Of a DNA stretch of 64,000 nucleotides, positions 19,982 to 31,200 are shown piece by piece (positions within the stretch are counted from its first letter, which is position 1; the number at the start of each line of letters is the position of its first letter). Location: the NCBI RefSeq assembly GCF_017916325.1, contig NC_090162.1, positions 74,501 through 138,500 of the forward strand, in the 5' to 3' direction. The translations under genes were made by a program, and so were the position numbers. Origin of the DNA: Leishmania martiniquensis (taxonomy: Eukaryota > Euglenozoa > Kinetoplastea > Trypanosomatida > Trypanosomatidae). A model generated the notes under the pieces. That model saw only the letters and a program-made list of their open reading frames with translations. It ran no database searches and was not told the DNA's origin.

Positions 19982-21491
19982 CGCATGGACCCTCTTGTCT
20001 TTCGGCGCATAGTAAAGCTTCTCCTCCCTATTGAATCTCGGCACTGGTCCGCCGGCAACACCCGCCCCGTGAGCGTCTACGCATCAATATGCACGAGTAC
20101 CTGCGCGCCTGTCTGCGAGGCCGACGCAGTTACGGTGCAGGTTGTATGCCTGCCGTCTCTTCAGTGAGTGCTTTGCATGCAAGGCACCTCCCCTCACCCT
20201 TTCTCGAAGGCGGTCTATTGTACGTCGTCTTTCTTACCGTTGAGTATTCCTGCTGGCTGGGGACACGCTTCAGTGCGCGTGATATCTCAGGCGCGCAGCA
20301 CACCACTCTATGAGAGTGAAGGGGCACCAAGCAGCGCTTATCCGTGACAGTGCCGAGCCATCTCTGGCTGCGACAGAGGGTGGCGGCGCCCACGATGTGG
20401 GGAGGGCAGAGCGACTTATGGCTGCTGATGCCGGCGGCCGTGCCCATGGTGGCGTGGCGTCGAAGCGGCCTGCTACCGTGAGCGCGCTTGTGCCGCGCAT
20501 GTGCTGTGCGAAGCGTGGGCCGCCGCTCGAAAGTGCCCTACCCCCCCTGCCCCCGCTCCCCCTCCGCTCGGCCTGCACTCTGCGTACGTGTGTGAGGGGG
20601 CCTGAGCCACGGCGCGGGGGCTGCTTTTGGTGCGGCCTGCGAAGCGTGGTGGCGTGTAGGGTGTGGTGCGGGGGTGGGTGGGCGCCTGTCCGTGGCGCTT
20701 GCGTAGGGCAGCGTCGCCCCCTCACTTCCACATACACACACACACACACGTCGTCGGGCCCCGTGTGGCAGCTCTGCAGAGGGGGCGGAGTGGTGCGTGG
20801 CGCGTATTCTGTGGCCGAGGGGCGCAGGGTAGAGAAAATGCGTCATTTCTCCGTTGTCTCGTTTGCTTTTGAAAAGTTTCCTCCTTCACTGTAGATGCGT
20901 CTTGGCGCTTCACTACGCCCTCCCCCTCCTCTCGCCCCATCGGCGGCCTGCGCGGTCTGTGTGCAATGAGAACGGAGACAGGGGAGAGCGAGTCTCGTCC
21001 TCTCTTTTGGGCTTCTCAGTGGGAAGGGAGATGAATGCAAGGGACAGTTGTTAGGTGTGCACCTAGAGGAACATATGGGCACATGGAGGCCCATAGCACG
21101 TCGCGCGCACACGTGCACACTTACACTTACACGAGGACTGTAACGTCTCTCTGACGATGGCTGGCGGGGAGAAGGCATCGTTCGCTTAAGTAGAAGGCTC
21201 TCATTGCGTTCTTGGTGCACTGCGAAGCTCCGCCCTGCACCTGAAATTTCCGCACCAGCACTGCCCATGCTTCAGGCAGTGACAAAGACGCTCTCTTCGT
21301 TCGAGTTTACCGACCGTACGAAAAGGGGAGGGGGTCGTCTCTCTCTCGCTCTCATAACGTCACCGCATTCTTCATTCCTGACTTTGCACTTTATATTTTC
21401 ACGTTGACGGCTTTCACCTGAAAAGAAGTTGCCGCCTTTTTGCCTTCGATAGCGGATTTGGAATTATCAACACGAAATGTGAGCCAGGGCT
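19982..21491. other. Spacer downstream of CAND1, with SIDER2-like copy
   Basis: 1.5 kb without a gene. A full SIDER2-like copy occupies 20272-20838. The rest is mixed-composition UTR-like sequence. Confidence 0.65.
20272..20838 (+). mobile_element. SIDER2-like retroposon, copy 3 (most complete)
   Basis: About 567 bp from AGTGCGCGTGATATCTCAGG to an A-rich end 'AGGGTAGAGAAAA'. It is nearly identical to copies 1 and 4 over most of its length, including the internal CA microsatellite at about 20732-20749. Its right-end block 'GCGTATTCTGTGGCCGAGGGG' is the one found at the right end of the deleted copy 2, which defines the element's boundary. It is in the same orientation as CAND1 and lies about 290 bp after its stop codon. 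Confidence 0.78.
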
Positions 21492-22976
21492 ATGCGGCGT
21501 TGTATTCGCTTCGTGTGCGCGTGCACCGGACGCGCCATGTGTAGTTCTGCTCTTCCGCCTGCTTTGGTGGAGGCAAGCACTACCTCGACTGCCAGGCTGT
21601 ACCAGCAGTGTCTCAGCCCTACGACATCGCCAGGCGATGTGTCGCGGTTTACAGCAGCTTTGCTCCTAGCGATTGATAGAGGAGAGCTGACACTGCGTGA
21701 ACAGGTGGAACTGCTGAGAACGCTTGCGGCACGCTCGATTCGGAACGAGGATGCTATGCTGAGGTGCCTGTGGGCTGTTTTCAAAGCCTCCTTACCCGTA
21801 GACGAGGACACTTCCGGAGAGGCGTGCACGACGATGCGATGCGCGTCGCTATCCGAACTATCCGAGCTCACGAGTACAGCCTTCCAAGTGATGGCGGAAC
21901 AGCGCTTTCTCAACGACCCGCAGATGACGGCAGTGGCGCTTGGCCGCTGCGTGGAGTTAATCCCTTACGCATGCTGGGATGGGCTGCGCAGCACGTACTG
22001 CGGCTTGCGCGCCGTAAATCACATGTTTTTCAGCGTCGCGGAGGTGGAGCATCACAGTAGCGAGGTGACAGGGCAGATGACAGCAAAAGAATTTTACGAA
22101 ACAGCAGACGCGCCCGACGAGGAGACTCTGCGACACCAGCCGAACTTGCTTGATGTCCTGTGTGGTGAAATGGAGCTTCGACTGCGATGCCTGTGTGACG
22201 CCATTACGAGAGCGGCTCCCGGTCCGTTCGAGACGACAAACGCTTTATCTGTACCGAGTGCGAGAGGGGCGTCGATTAACACCTCTGCTGCGCGAGAGGC
22301 TCACGGGGAGCAGTGGCTCTTGGATGTGCTGAGCGCACTTGCCGTGGTTGGGGTGCTGCACGCATCCACGCTGGACAGCTTGACCGCACTCATGATCCGT
22401 TGTCGCGCCGAGTCTTCCGTGGGCTTTTTCATCAAAGCCCTTACTCACGCCACGCGCATTGAGGAACGGGTGGTGGACCCGCTGACTTATGAGGAATCGG
22501 CCGCGGTGCGCGACGCGCGCCGACGCCTCACGCTGCATCTCAGCGAGGCGGTACAGAAGGCGCGCAACATTCATGGATACCTGCAACACCACCCCCAGGA
22601 GCTTCTTCTGCTTCGCCGCTTGTTCGAACGCGACGCCGCTGAACCCCTCCTGTCTCTCGCATTGTGGGACACTGTGCGCACGATTCGCGTAGCCCATCGT
22701 CACACCATCGCTGCGTCGCAGGCAAGTCATCGACCCTCTGGGGCGCTGTTTCGGAAGATGTACGACGTGAAAGTGAAGCCGATTTCAGTCAACAACGCCG
22801 AGACAGAGCGCTTCGTGCCGCCAGCGTTCAAAACCTGGCGGAGCCCTGCCGCCTCGCCGCGGGGAGGCCACCACCGGCACGGGTGCTCGCCGGCGCGCAC
22901 AGCATTTGGCACGCGCCGCATCTCCAAAAACTACATCAAGAACAAGCGAAAGAAGTTTTGCCCGGCGGTATTTTGA
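21492..22976 (+). CDS. Helical protein of unknown function, probably mitochondrial
   Basis: 494 aa with no domain I can name. The first 20 residues are basic and Cys-rich without acidic residues (MRRCIRFVCACTGRAM), compatible with a mitochondrial presequence; the second Met at residue 16 is an alternative start. The body is mostly amphipathic helices rich in Leu, Ala and Arg, like kinetoplastid mitochondrial ribosome or RNA-processing factors. The C-terminus is strongly basic ('KNYIKNKRKKF'), which would suit RNA binding. Function is inference. It is in the plus-strand cluster after CAND1. Confidence 0.75.
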   Translation: MRRCIRFVCACTGRAMCSSALPPALVEASTTSTARLYQQCLSPTTSPGDVSRFTAALLLAIDRGELTLREQVELLRTLAARSIRNEDAMLRCLWAVFKASLPVDEDTSGEACTTMRCASLSELSELTSTAFQVMAEQRFLNDPQMTAVALGRCVELIPYACWDGLRSTYCGLRAVNHMFFSVAEVEHHSSEVTGQMTAKEFYETADAPDEETLRHQPNLLDVLCGEMELRLRCLCDAITRAAPGPFETTNALSVPSARGASINTSAAREAHGEQWLLDVLSALAVVGVLHASTLDSLTALMIRCRAESSVGFFIKALTHATRIEERVVDPLTYEESAAVRDARRRLTLHLSEAVQKARNIHGYLQHHPQELLLLRRLFERDAAEPLLSLALWDTVRTIRVAHRHTIAASQASHRPSGALFRKMYDVKVKPISVNNAETERFVPPAFKTWRSPAASPRGGHHRHGCSPARTAFGTRRISKNYIKNKRKKFCPAVF

Positions 22977-23832
22977 GCCGCGCACACTCACAACAGAAAC
23001 GCATGGGCCACGGCTCCCGCCGTGAAGCATAAAAAGCGGCGGGCAATGTTTCGTATCCCCTCTCCCCAACTTTTCGCTGTCCTCCTTCGTCATTGAGTCC
23101 TGGAGTCGCTGCTTCGCCGAGTAGCACAGAGCAGTGGTTCAGTGTGGGCCGCGTAAAAGCAGCGGCGGGTGCGAAGAGGATGGGGGGAGGAGGAGGAGGT
23201 CAGGGGAATGCCGCTCTCTGTGCTCTTCTGATCTTCAGGCTCCTCCGCATGAAGAGGATTCCTCGGCCACTTCCGCTTGAGTGTACTCTGAACTTGCTTG
23301 TGTCGCGCGGAGCCTCACCTAAAGCAGTTGTGCGTGCTGGCTTGTGTCGTCGTCCATGACTTGACTTGCACCGGCGCTTCAGTCAACGGATGTGATTCGC
23401 CTCAGCGCTCTTGACGTTAGGGTGAGCGATATCGCTCCTCGCTAGGTGCAAATGAAGCACCCGCTCTCTGGGACACCCGGCAAGTAGTGGATCAACCGGA
23501 CCACAATCGCAAACGCCGTGATCCCGTGCGTACCCGTCTCAGATGGATCTCGTCCTTAGTGCCACGCTCCTCCTTTCTCCTCCTGTCGGTTTTCACGATC
23601 TTCCATCATGCACGCTTTTCACGCACCCCCTTCTCTGTCACGCACCGTCGCCGTACCCATGCATTCTGGTGCTGAATCGCTGCGTCAGAGGTGACGCAGT
23701 CGCAGCGCACTCTATACCAGAGGTTTCTTCGCCAAGCAGCACCGGGATCCCCTGTGTTGTAGCGTCACGAGAGGGACATGAGAGCATCGGGTACGTTTGC
23801 ACATAGGGCGAAGGACCACAGTAGCTTGAGAA
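22977..23832. other. Spacer, nothing recognised
   Basis: About 0.86 kb; a G-rich run near 23178-23205 and pyrimidine-rich stretches near 23,560-23,620. No gene seen. Confidence 0.55.
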
Positions 23833-26043
23833 ATGCTGGATCACAGCGAGTCAATTCACGCCTCTGAGAATAATGGAAGGGTGCCTCAGAAAGCTGGCGG
23901 TGCTCTGTCGCGGGGGCGTCGCCAGCGACGAAGCCAGAACGCGCCGTTCATGGGCCTAGGGGTGTACCACTTGGCTCCTCTGGATCGTGCCTTCACGACA
24001 GTAGCGGCACCGCACTCTCCAGCCTTGACGCAGACCACATCTTGCCCTCTCGTACTTCCCTCTGCTCCGCCCTCCCACCAACTGGTGTCGAGCGGTGCGG
24101 TAAGCGGGCCATTACGAATGTGGCCCGCAGTGGCGTCATCGCGTCAGCGCCGCCGCCAAGCAGCGCTTCAGTCGAGGGCACCGTTTGCCTTGCAACTGGA
24201 GGCTTTCGTTCGCCGCGAGCATCAGCAGTACCTGCGCGAGCACCCAACGTGCTCTCGGGCGGATTGCCTGCACATCTTCCGTGAAGTATTCAGTACGTTC
24301 GTGAACCACTTTTCTGAGTACAAGGGCATTCTCTCCATTATTCGCGACGAGTACGACGCGGCCCTGGACGAGATGTCAGAGAAGGTGAAGCAGATGCAAG
24401 TGAAGTACCTCGAAAGCCAAACAGATCGGGAACTGCACGCCACGGAGCTCATTCAGCTGAAGGAGTCCATGAACGCGACCATTAGCAACCAAAAGGCGCA
24501 GCTCAGCGCCGCGCAGGGGCTCTTGCACGCTCTGCGCGATCAAATATCAGCAGCCGAGCACGCGAACGCCTTGATGACTATGGAGATGGAGCAGCAGCGC
24601 GAAACACACATTGAGGCGCAACAGCAAGTGAAGCTGCTGTCGCATGCGCTGGTCGAGGAGAGCGCCCGTACTGCGGCGGCGCGCGAAGCCACACGCAAGG
24701 TCGAGAAAGTGAGTCAGCTGCAGGAGGCGCGGATTGCGGTGCTGAAGGAGAACGTAGCGGAGCTCGAAGACTCCCTAAGACGGCAGACGTACGTGCAGTT
24801 GGAAGGGCGCCAGCTCTTGACTGAAGCCTGCGTGACAAAGGTCGACCGCTTCGGATTACCGCCGCAGGTCGATTCACTTCTCCGCGAAGGCGGGGACACG
24901 GCAGCGATGACCTATTCAAAGCATTTCGTCACTCAGCTACTCGCGCGCATCGATGCTCTGCAGATGAAGGTAGGGGAGTCCGAAACGGAGGCTACGGCTG
25001 CGCCCGCCGGGGAAGCGCCTCCTCTGCGCGATGTGGCGAGTCGCCCTGCCTTTCCGTCCAATCTGGCGAGTGGCGATACCGTTGTGTGCGCTTCATTGGC
25101 TGCGCAAAGCTCTGCGGACACTGTACTCCCTGCTCTACGAGAGTGGCTTCGGCAAGAGGGTGTCGGCGAGGCCGAGGTGGAGCCGACGAACGTCATTGTT
25201 CCGCCGGGCCGCAACCCTTCGGAGGCTATGGGCTTCCTCTGCGCTACGGTTCCTGTCAAGCACCGTCACCTCTCTTTGCAGGTGACCCTCCAGCTGATGG
25301 AGTCCTTTTGGAGGGCGCGGGCACATGCCCGGGACGGGCCACGGCTTCCGCAGCTTTTTCTCGAGTGGCTGCAAACGCGGGCAGGGAACCTCTCGGAGGC
25401 AAAAGCGCTTGGCGTGAACCTGTTAGACACGTGCCAGCACAACATTCACCACCCCGATTGCCGTGTTCTGCTCGCCGTGCTGAGGGGTTTTCTTCCAGAG
25501 GACTTGGTGTACATGTGTCGGAACCGCCTCGCGCAGCTCCGTCGCTCGACCTCCACATCTGCCGCCACGCTTCACGGCAAGATGGCGTTCGACGCCTTCT
25601 TTGCAGCAGTGCGCGAGGTGTGCCCGGAGAAGTCGTTGGCTAACATGCTGCATCTACGCTTCACCATTCACTGTAGAACCAGAACGGGGGAGGTGGAGCT
25701 GGACGAGGTACTGTCCGAGGATGCCTACTTTGTGCGTCTCTTCAAGCAGCAGTGGGTGCAGGAGGTCGAGGGCTTCACACTGCGCGTGGTCGAAGGCATC
25801 CGTGATGAGGGCGACGAAAAACGAAACAGCGTTTCCCTCACAAAGGCGACTCGTGTCCTGCAACGGCTTGACGCGGCTCTGGGCAGCGAGGTGTACACAT
25901 ACATCTCCCTCGCTTGCCAGCGACCCGTCATCGATGTTTCCTCCGCTGAAGGGGTGGAAGTCCCACTGGACGCAATGCTATTCCGCTTTCGAACCTCTGT
26001 GCTGCTCTATCGCCGGAGCCCCGAGGACGTCATGGACCCCTGA
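23833..26043 (+). CDS. TSNAXIP1-like coiled-coil protein, probable axonemal component
   Basis: 736 aa. After a disordered basic N-terminal region (to about residue 115), residues about 118-185 contain 'FREVFSTFVNHFSEYKGILSIIRDEYD', the pattern of the TSNAXIP1 N-terminal domain found in cilia-associated proteins. A long coiled coil rich in Glu, Gln and Lys follows to about residue 330. After a linker comes a C-terminal helical domain (about 420-736) with 'LFLEWLQTRAG' and 'FDAFFAAVREVCPEKSL'. Proteins with this N-terminal domain are largely ciliary, so a flagellar role is a reasonable inference, not shown. The start could be a later Met (e.g. at residue 95), because the first 90 residues are low-complexity. 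Confidence 0.7.
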   Translation: MLDHSESIHASENNGRVPQKAGGALSRGRRQRRSQNAPFMGLGVYHLAPLDRAFTTVAAPHSPALTQTTSCPLVLPSAPPSHQLVSSGAVSGPLRMWPAVASSRQRRRQAALQSRAPFALQLEAFVRREHQQYLREHPTCSRADCLHIFREVFSTFVNHFSEYKGILSIIRDEYDAALDEMSEKVKQMQVKYLESQTDRELHATELIQLKESMNATISNQKAQLSAAQGLLHALRDQISAAEHANALMTMEMEQQRETHIEAQQQVKLLSHALVEESARTAAAREATRKVEKVSQLQEARIAVLKENVAELEDSLRRQTYVQLEGRQLLTEACVTKVDRFGLPPQVDSLLREGGDTAAMTYSKHFVTQLLARIDALQMKVGESETEATAAPAGEAPPLRDVASRPAFPSNLASGDTVVCASLAAQSSADTVLPALREWLRQEGVGEAEVEPTNVIVPPGRNPSEAMGFLCATVPVKHRHLSLQVTLQLMESFWRARAHARDGPRLPQLFLEWLQTRAGNLSEAKALGVNLLDTCQHNIHHPDCRVLLAVLRGFLPEDLVYMCRNRLAQLRRSTSTSAATLHGKMAFDAFFAAVREVCPEKSLANMLHLRFTIHCRTRTGEVELDEVLSEDAYFVRLFKQQWVQEVEGFTLRVVEGIRDEGDEKRNSVSLTKATRVLQRLDAALGSEVYTYISLACQRPVIDVSSAEGVEVPLDAMLFRFRTSVLLYRRSPEDVMDP

Positions 26044-26914
26044 GCCGCGTTCCTCATCCTCGGAGGCACTGAAGGCGGTTGCGCACTTCACTCTCGTAAA
26101 ATTGTGTGCGGTTCTTCGGTGCTTCCGCTAAGGTGCCCACGCGACGCATTCCTGCTCAGGTAGGGGCGCCCGCATGCGTATGTGGCTTTGATGTATGCCT
26201 TTTTCGTTTTTTTTTCGCCTTTGGGCATTGCCTTCACATCTTTTTGGCTGCTCACGTCGCCTTTTCGATGTGCCGGCCGGTCGCTTTCTATTTCCTTTTC
26301 CAAACCGGATCGGCCGGACTTCGCATGACCCGACATGAGCTGCCAAACAAATACAATCCGGCGGAGATGCTCATCGCACCGCTTTCTCCATGGTCCCGTC
26401 ATCCCTGCTGAGTGCGTTCGTCCATTTCTCTTCGTTATCGTCTTATTCCTCCTACCACACCGAAGTCAGTAGACTCCTTCGATAGCGTTGACGTCTTGCT
26501 GGGACGACTGCCTTTTGTATCGCTGCCACGTGAGCGAATTTTGGGGCTGCTGTTGCTGACCCCATTGGCGGTTGTGGCGGGGGGGGGCGTGCGCCGGCTG
26601 CCTCGCGTTCGCGTGTGCGCCCCGCCTGCAAACACTTGAGTTTCAGCTGACTCACTCGAGCACCTCTGCCTTTTCGTTTCCGATTTCTTCTTGCACGACG
26701 CCGTTGCCCTGATCTTGCCATGTGCGCGCTAGCACACGTGTCAGGCTGTCGTGAGGTCATCTGCAGTGCTTCACAAACACGCATATGGGCTCGGACAGAA
26801 GCGAGTGCGGACGGACAGGACGAGTGCAATCACAGCCCAGCATCCACAACATAGCGCGACAGTGTGTGAGAGAACGCCGAGTCGGTTCTTGTCGTAGCTT
26901 TCCTTTGGTGGGCC
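26044..26914. other. Spacer, nothing recognised
   Basis: About 0.87 kb of UTR-like sequence. T-rich near 26195-26260; a G-run near 26578-26587. No supportable gene. Confidence 0.55.
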
Positions 26915-28225
26915 ATGAGGGGAGCCTCTTTTTGTGGGCGACAGCTTGCTTCAGGACTGCTGGACTTGCCCCATCTAATCTGCAAGAGCTCCGTGCTTGC
27001 TTCCTCCGCTCGCTCAGCCTCATCGCAACTTTCCGTTACACGGCGCGCAGGAAGTTCGTCTCTAAAGTGCCACACCGCGAGAACGGCAGCGCCGTGGGGG
27101 TATCTTTCACTGGACAGTCGCCTGCGAAATGCCCTGAGAAGTCTGCTCATCGAGCGGCTCTGCAGCCCGACGCAGCCGCTTCCGGCAAAGCACTTGTATG
27201 ATGAGCTGACGAACCGCTCGCGTCTCGTGGAGGAGTTCCATTTCTCGAAGACGTCGCGCCGCCTCACCCGCCAGCGTCTCGCGCTGCAGTTTTTGCGTCG
27301 CTACAATGTGCTGCTCCACGGCCTCCTCTTTTACTCGGAGGGGACGCGCACGTGGAACACAACGAGCGAGTTTCATCGCCTCGCCATACTTGGAGAGTCG
27401 GTACTGATAACGGAGGTGCGCACTCGGCTGCTGAAGCTGTTTCCTACCATGCCGTATGCGGCGTACGTCGAGAGTTTGCCTCACATGGTCGGTGAGGAGG
27501 CTCTGGCAGCTGCGTTTGACCGGTACGAGATGCAGAGTATTGTGGGTGTTCGACCATCGAACCGACGCTGCGGCACACGGCTTACTCGTGTGCAGAAATG
27601 CCATATGCTGTGTGCCGTGATAGCAGAGATGTACTGGTTTACGGCGCGTACAAAGCCAACTGACTTGACGCACAACAACGCGCTTTTTCCCCCATCCGAC
27701 GTGCTCATTTTGCACGTGCTGTCCACACACCTTCTTGAAAACGTGCCTGCAGAGCTGATCTACAATGTTGTCGAGCCGATTTTGGCGGATATCAAGCGTG
27801 TGTGGGTGAACCAGCCCATGTCTTTGCCTGCGCAGCTGTGCCTCACCCCACGTACGGTGGGTGCTCTCTCTCTCAACGCCGTTCCCGTTGCACCCCCGCT
27901 TATTACCGAGTCAGACGCAGCCAAATCGTTGCAGGAAAAGCACACGGAGGCGCATCGCCGACAACATACGCTTAGCCGAGAGCCAGACAATAGCTGCGTC
28001 AAGTCATTCATGCGACCGTCGTTGAACTACCGCATATTTGACAGTCCACGGTATCAAATACTCGGCTCAGATAATCGGGTCGCGCCATTGCTGCTTGCGC
28101 AAGAGCAGAGCAGCTCGCCCTCTTCGGTGGTAGTTACCGTGGGTGATGACGCAGAGAGCGCTGCACGTGTGATAGAGCTCGCCAAGATGGCGGAGAAGGG
28201 GTGCTGTGCTTCGCAGCGTGAGTGA
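26915..28225 (+). CDS. RNase III-like mitochondrial protein with altered active site
   Basis: 436 aa. The first ~50 residues are Ser/Arg/Ala-rich without clear structure, fitting a mitochondrial presequence. Residues about 146-165 read 'FHRLAILGESVLI', which aligns with the RNase III signature 'NERLEFLGDAVL'. In this alignment the metal-binding acidic residues are replaced: first Glu by His154, second Glu by Ala157, Asp by Glu161. So the fold is likely present but classical catalysis is doubtful. Such degenerate RNase III domains occur in the mitoribosomal protein mL44 and in kinetoplastid editing-complex proteins; true mitochondrial RNase III enzymes keep the acidic residues. I cannot choose between these. 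ATG at 26915. Confidence 0.6.
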   Translation: MRGASFCGRQLASGLLDLPHLICKSSVLASSARSASSQLSVTRRAGSSSLKCHTARTAAPWGYLSLDSRLRNALRSLLIERLCSPTQPLPAKHLYDELTNRSRLVEEFHFSKTSRRLTRQRLALQFLRRYNVLLHGLLFYSEGTRTWNTTSEFHRLAILGESVLITEVRTRLLKLFPTMPYAAYVESLPHMVGEEALAAAFDRYEMQSIVGVRPSNRRCGTRLTRVQKCHMLCAVIAEMYWFTARTKPTDLTHNNALFPPSDVLILHVLSTHLLENVPAELIYNVVEPILADIKRVWVNQPMSLPAQLCLTPRTVGALSLNAVPVAPPLITESDAAKSLQEKHTEAHRRQHTLSREPDNSCVKSFMRPSLNYRIFDSPRYQILGSDNRVAPLLLAQEQSSSPSSVVVTVGDDAESAARVIELAKMAEKGCCASQRE

Positions 28226-31200
28226 CAGCGGTGACCTGTGGCTTTCTCAAAGGACCTTTGCGACATCTTTGGAGCAGAGCTGCTTTTGTTTGTGTGAACG
28301 CGTACGTGCCTGTATGTGTGTGTGCGTGTGCCTGTATGCATCTCTCTCTCGCGTGCGACTGATAAGCCACCATAACATGAATAGCGCAGAGGCATTTACA
28401 ACCCGTCATCGCCGATGTCCTCACCTCTTCTTCGCCAGATGCTTGCGTTGTGGTGAGATACCGGTGCTCCATCAGCGGTTTCGTGTGGTGGTGGGCAACT
28501 GCCCACGTGGGCAGTCGCGCCTGCAAGCAGCTGCGCGGCTCCAGCATCCAAGCACTGCAACGGGTTGGTGGCTGGCGAAGCGGTAGGGAAGGGATGCGAT
28601 TGAGGCGTGATCTGTCGACTCGGGCTGGATGAATAGCCATCCTGCGCCTCCCAAAGGTACCACCACGCTTCGGGTGGACACTGCTGTTCTCTTAACTGTT
28701 CTGGCACACTGCTCCCCTGAGCTCTTCTGCCGCCTACGCCTCTTCCACGTTACATCATTCATGAGGGCGAGGCAAGGCTGCGCGCTTGTATTTGCCGCAC
28801 CCCTCATGGCCTCTTTGGACGGTTTCCTGCCATTGCGCAAGTCACCTATCCACTTGAGAATACACACGTGCACGCCATCTCGGCCTTCTCCAATTTGTTT
28901 CCCTTCGCTTGGCCGCACTCTTGGCGCGCCCGTGTGCGCCACATCTTCCTCTTTTCCTCAGTATTTTGTAGATGGCGAAGGCGCTGAAGTCTCGCCTCAG
29001 AACCGGGGAGAGAGATGCCCGCCAACTTGCCGCTCACAACGACTCTTTCCTCTGCTCAAACACCGCTCTTTTCCCTTTCCGCAGTCCGTCAGCGTGCCTC
29101 TGCTGCACCTCGCTGGTGGGGGACAAGCTTCTTCACACCGCCACTGAGAACGCGCCCCTTTACATCGCTCTCCTCTTTCCCTCAGGGGCGGTGACAGCAT
29201 TTTTCTCTATGACCATTTCGGCATGCGCTATACGGCGATGGAGCTCCCCCATTCAAACGGGGCCGTTGCCGGTCAAACTCGCTCGATCTGACCCAAGCAG
29301 CACCCACCCGCATATGGGCTGATGCCACACAACCAGGATAGTATCTCCGTTACGGTTGGAGCGCGCTGCGAGGGCTGAAGAGGTGCCATGCGGTATCCCA
29401 CCTTTCCGGATGAGCGGGGCCGGGGAGGGGCGGCCTTCTCCCGCAGAAATCCTTCACCCGGCTCATGGCGGTCCACCGCCCGCCTTTGCCACACTGTGGG
29501 CGTTGGCGGGCGTCGCAGGCGTTCGCTCCGCGGCGGAATTCGCCTCGAGGAGCTTTTCTCGGAGACACTGAGGACGGCATCGCTCGCCCCCCTCCCCTTC
29601 CTCTGCTGCGAGCGAAGCAAGCACTTTATCGTGTGAGAGGCTACAGGACGTGTGGAGCCACCGGGCACTCACGTCGCCCTCGGCCCGCAGCGGGACGAAG
29701 CGCTTCACACCGAGGGCGACGTGAGGCCGCTCGCTCACCTCTCCACAGACGCCTTTGTAAATCACTGCAGGAATGGCGGCATGCCGGGCCAACGGCAATG
29801 CTCTTGACGAAGCGGCGCAGCGGTGCGTGTGTCAAAGCACGGGTCGCATCAATGAGCGTCTAAACGGCCAGCGAGTCGGACGCCCATCGCAACGCTCCCA
29901 TTTGGCTGGAGTCCTTTGGATGCCGTGAGGTGGGGAAGTGAAGGGGAAGGAGGGCTATGGCGGTTGTGGGGGTAGCCCCGACAATGCCGCTGCATGGTAA
30001 GGACGATGGGGTGGGCAGCCACTGTGGCCAACGCGAGACTGCCCGCACACGGTGCGGTCCCTTAAGGGGGAGTCGAGACCTTTTCGGATCTGACGAGGAG
30101 AGCTCACCGGATAAGGAGGGACAACTTCCTCGACCCTGGATGACACACCAGGCAGGTTGCCTCCAGCAGCATCTCCACCGGATACACCATCGTGCTCACC
30201 CGAGCAACAAGAGCAGAGTGGTCCGCCCTGATCGTGGCGCTGCGCCGCGTTTTTGGCGCCCCCACCCTATCGCGCTGAAGACGAGGCCCTCAAGGGCCCC
30301 CACCTCACCCCATCCCGACCGGGCGTTCCTTGTCACGTGACTCTGATCCAGAGAGGCACGCTTCCCGCTGTGCTCGCCAACACCGATGGCGTGATCCGAC
30401 CCGCTACCCATTAGCAGCCACGCGGCACCCCCAGTGGATCCTCTGCTGCGCTTCACTGAGGAAGGGGGAGGAGGGGCACCCAACAGGCGAGACGAGGCTT
30501 TGAGGCTGGCCCTGGAGACGTTTCTAAGCGTCTGCCGCGCGCAAACAGTGGCTTACTATTGGGACGGAGACGATGACGGGTCGGGTGCGGCCCTGGCGGC
30601 AGGACCTTTTGTGTGTCTCGCGTGGCGATGGCGCGGCAGCGCTGGAAGGGTGGGTTGCAGAGGCGATAGGGGAGACGAAATCGTGAGACGAGCCCCCCGT
30701 TTTACCGTGCCACCAGTGGGAACGTATGCATCCGACGCTCAGGCCTCGGAGAGGGAATACTCCTCCGCACGATCATCCAGAAGCTGCAGCAGCTGCTGGT
30801 AACGCGGGACGCCTCTTGGACTGGGATCGTTGGCCTGCCTGCTTTGATAGACGAGAGGTGCGGGCCACCCCCTCCCTATTCCGAGTCGCAGCACTCCATC
30901 CCGCCCTCCTGCCACGTTTGACTGCCGCAGTGAAAACAGTGCCAGCGCCAACGCGTGCAGAGAGACTTCGGCATCTCCTCCGCTGGTGCCTCCCCACCAA
31001 CAACACACCACACACCACACCCCCTCCGCGCGCTACACCGCACCAGCGCGGCAGAGCTGTGAGCCGCGGCCTCTGCTTTCTGAGGATTAATTTCGCGTTG
31101 CGTCTTCTCCCCCACTCTTCCTCCTCCTCTATGCAGAGCTCGCTGACACGGCAGCCGACGGAGCCCTCCAGTGGCGATGCCGCATACCAAAAGACAGGGG

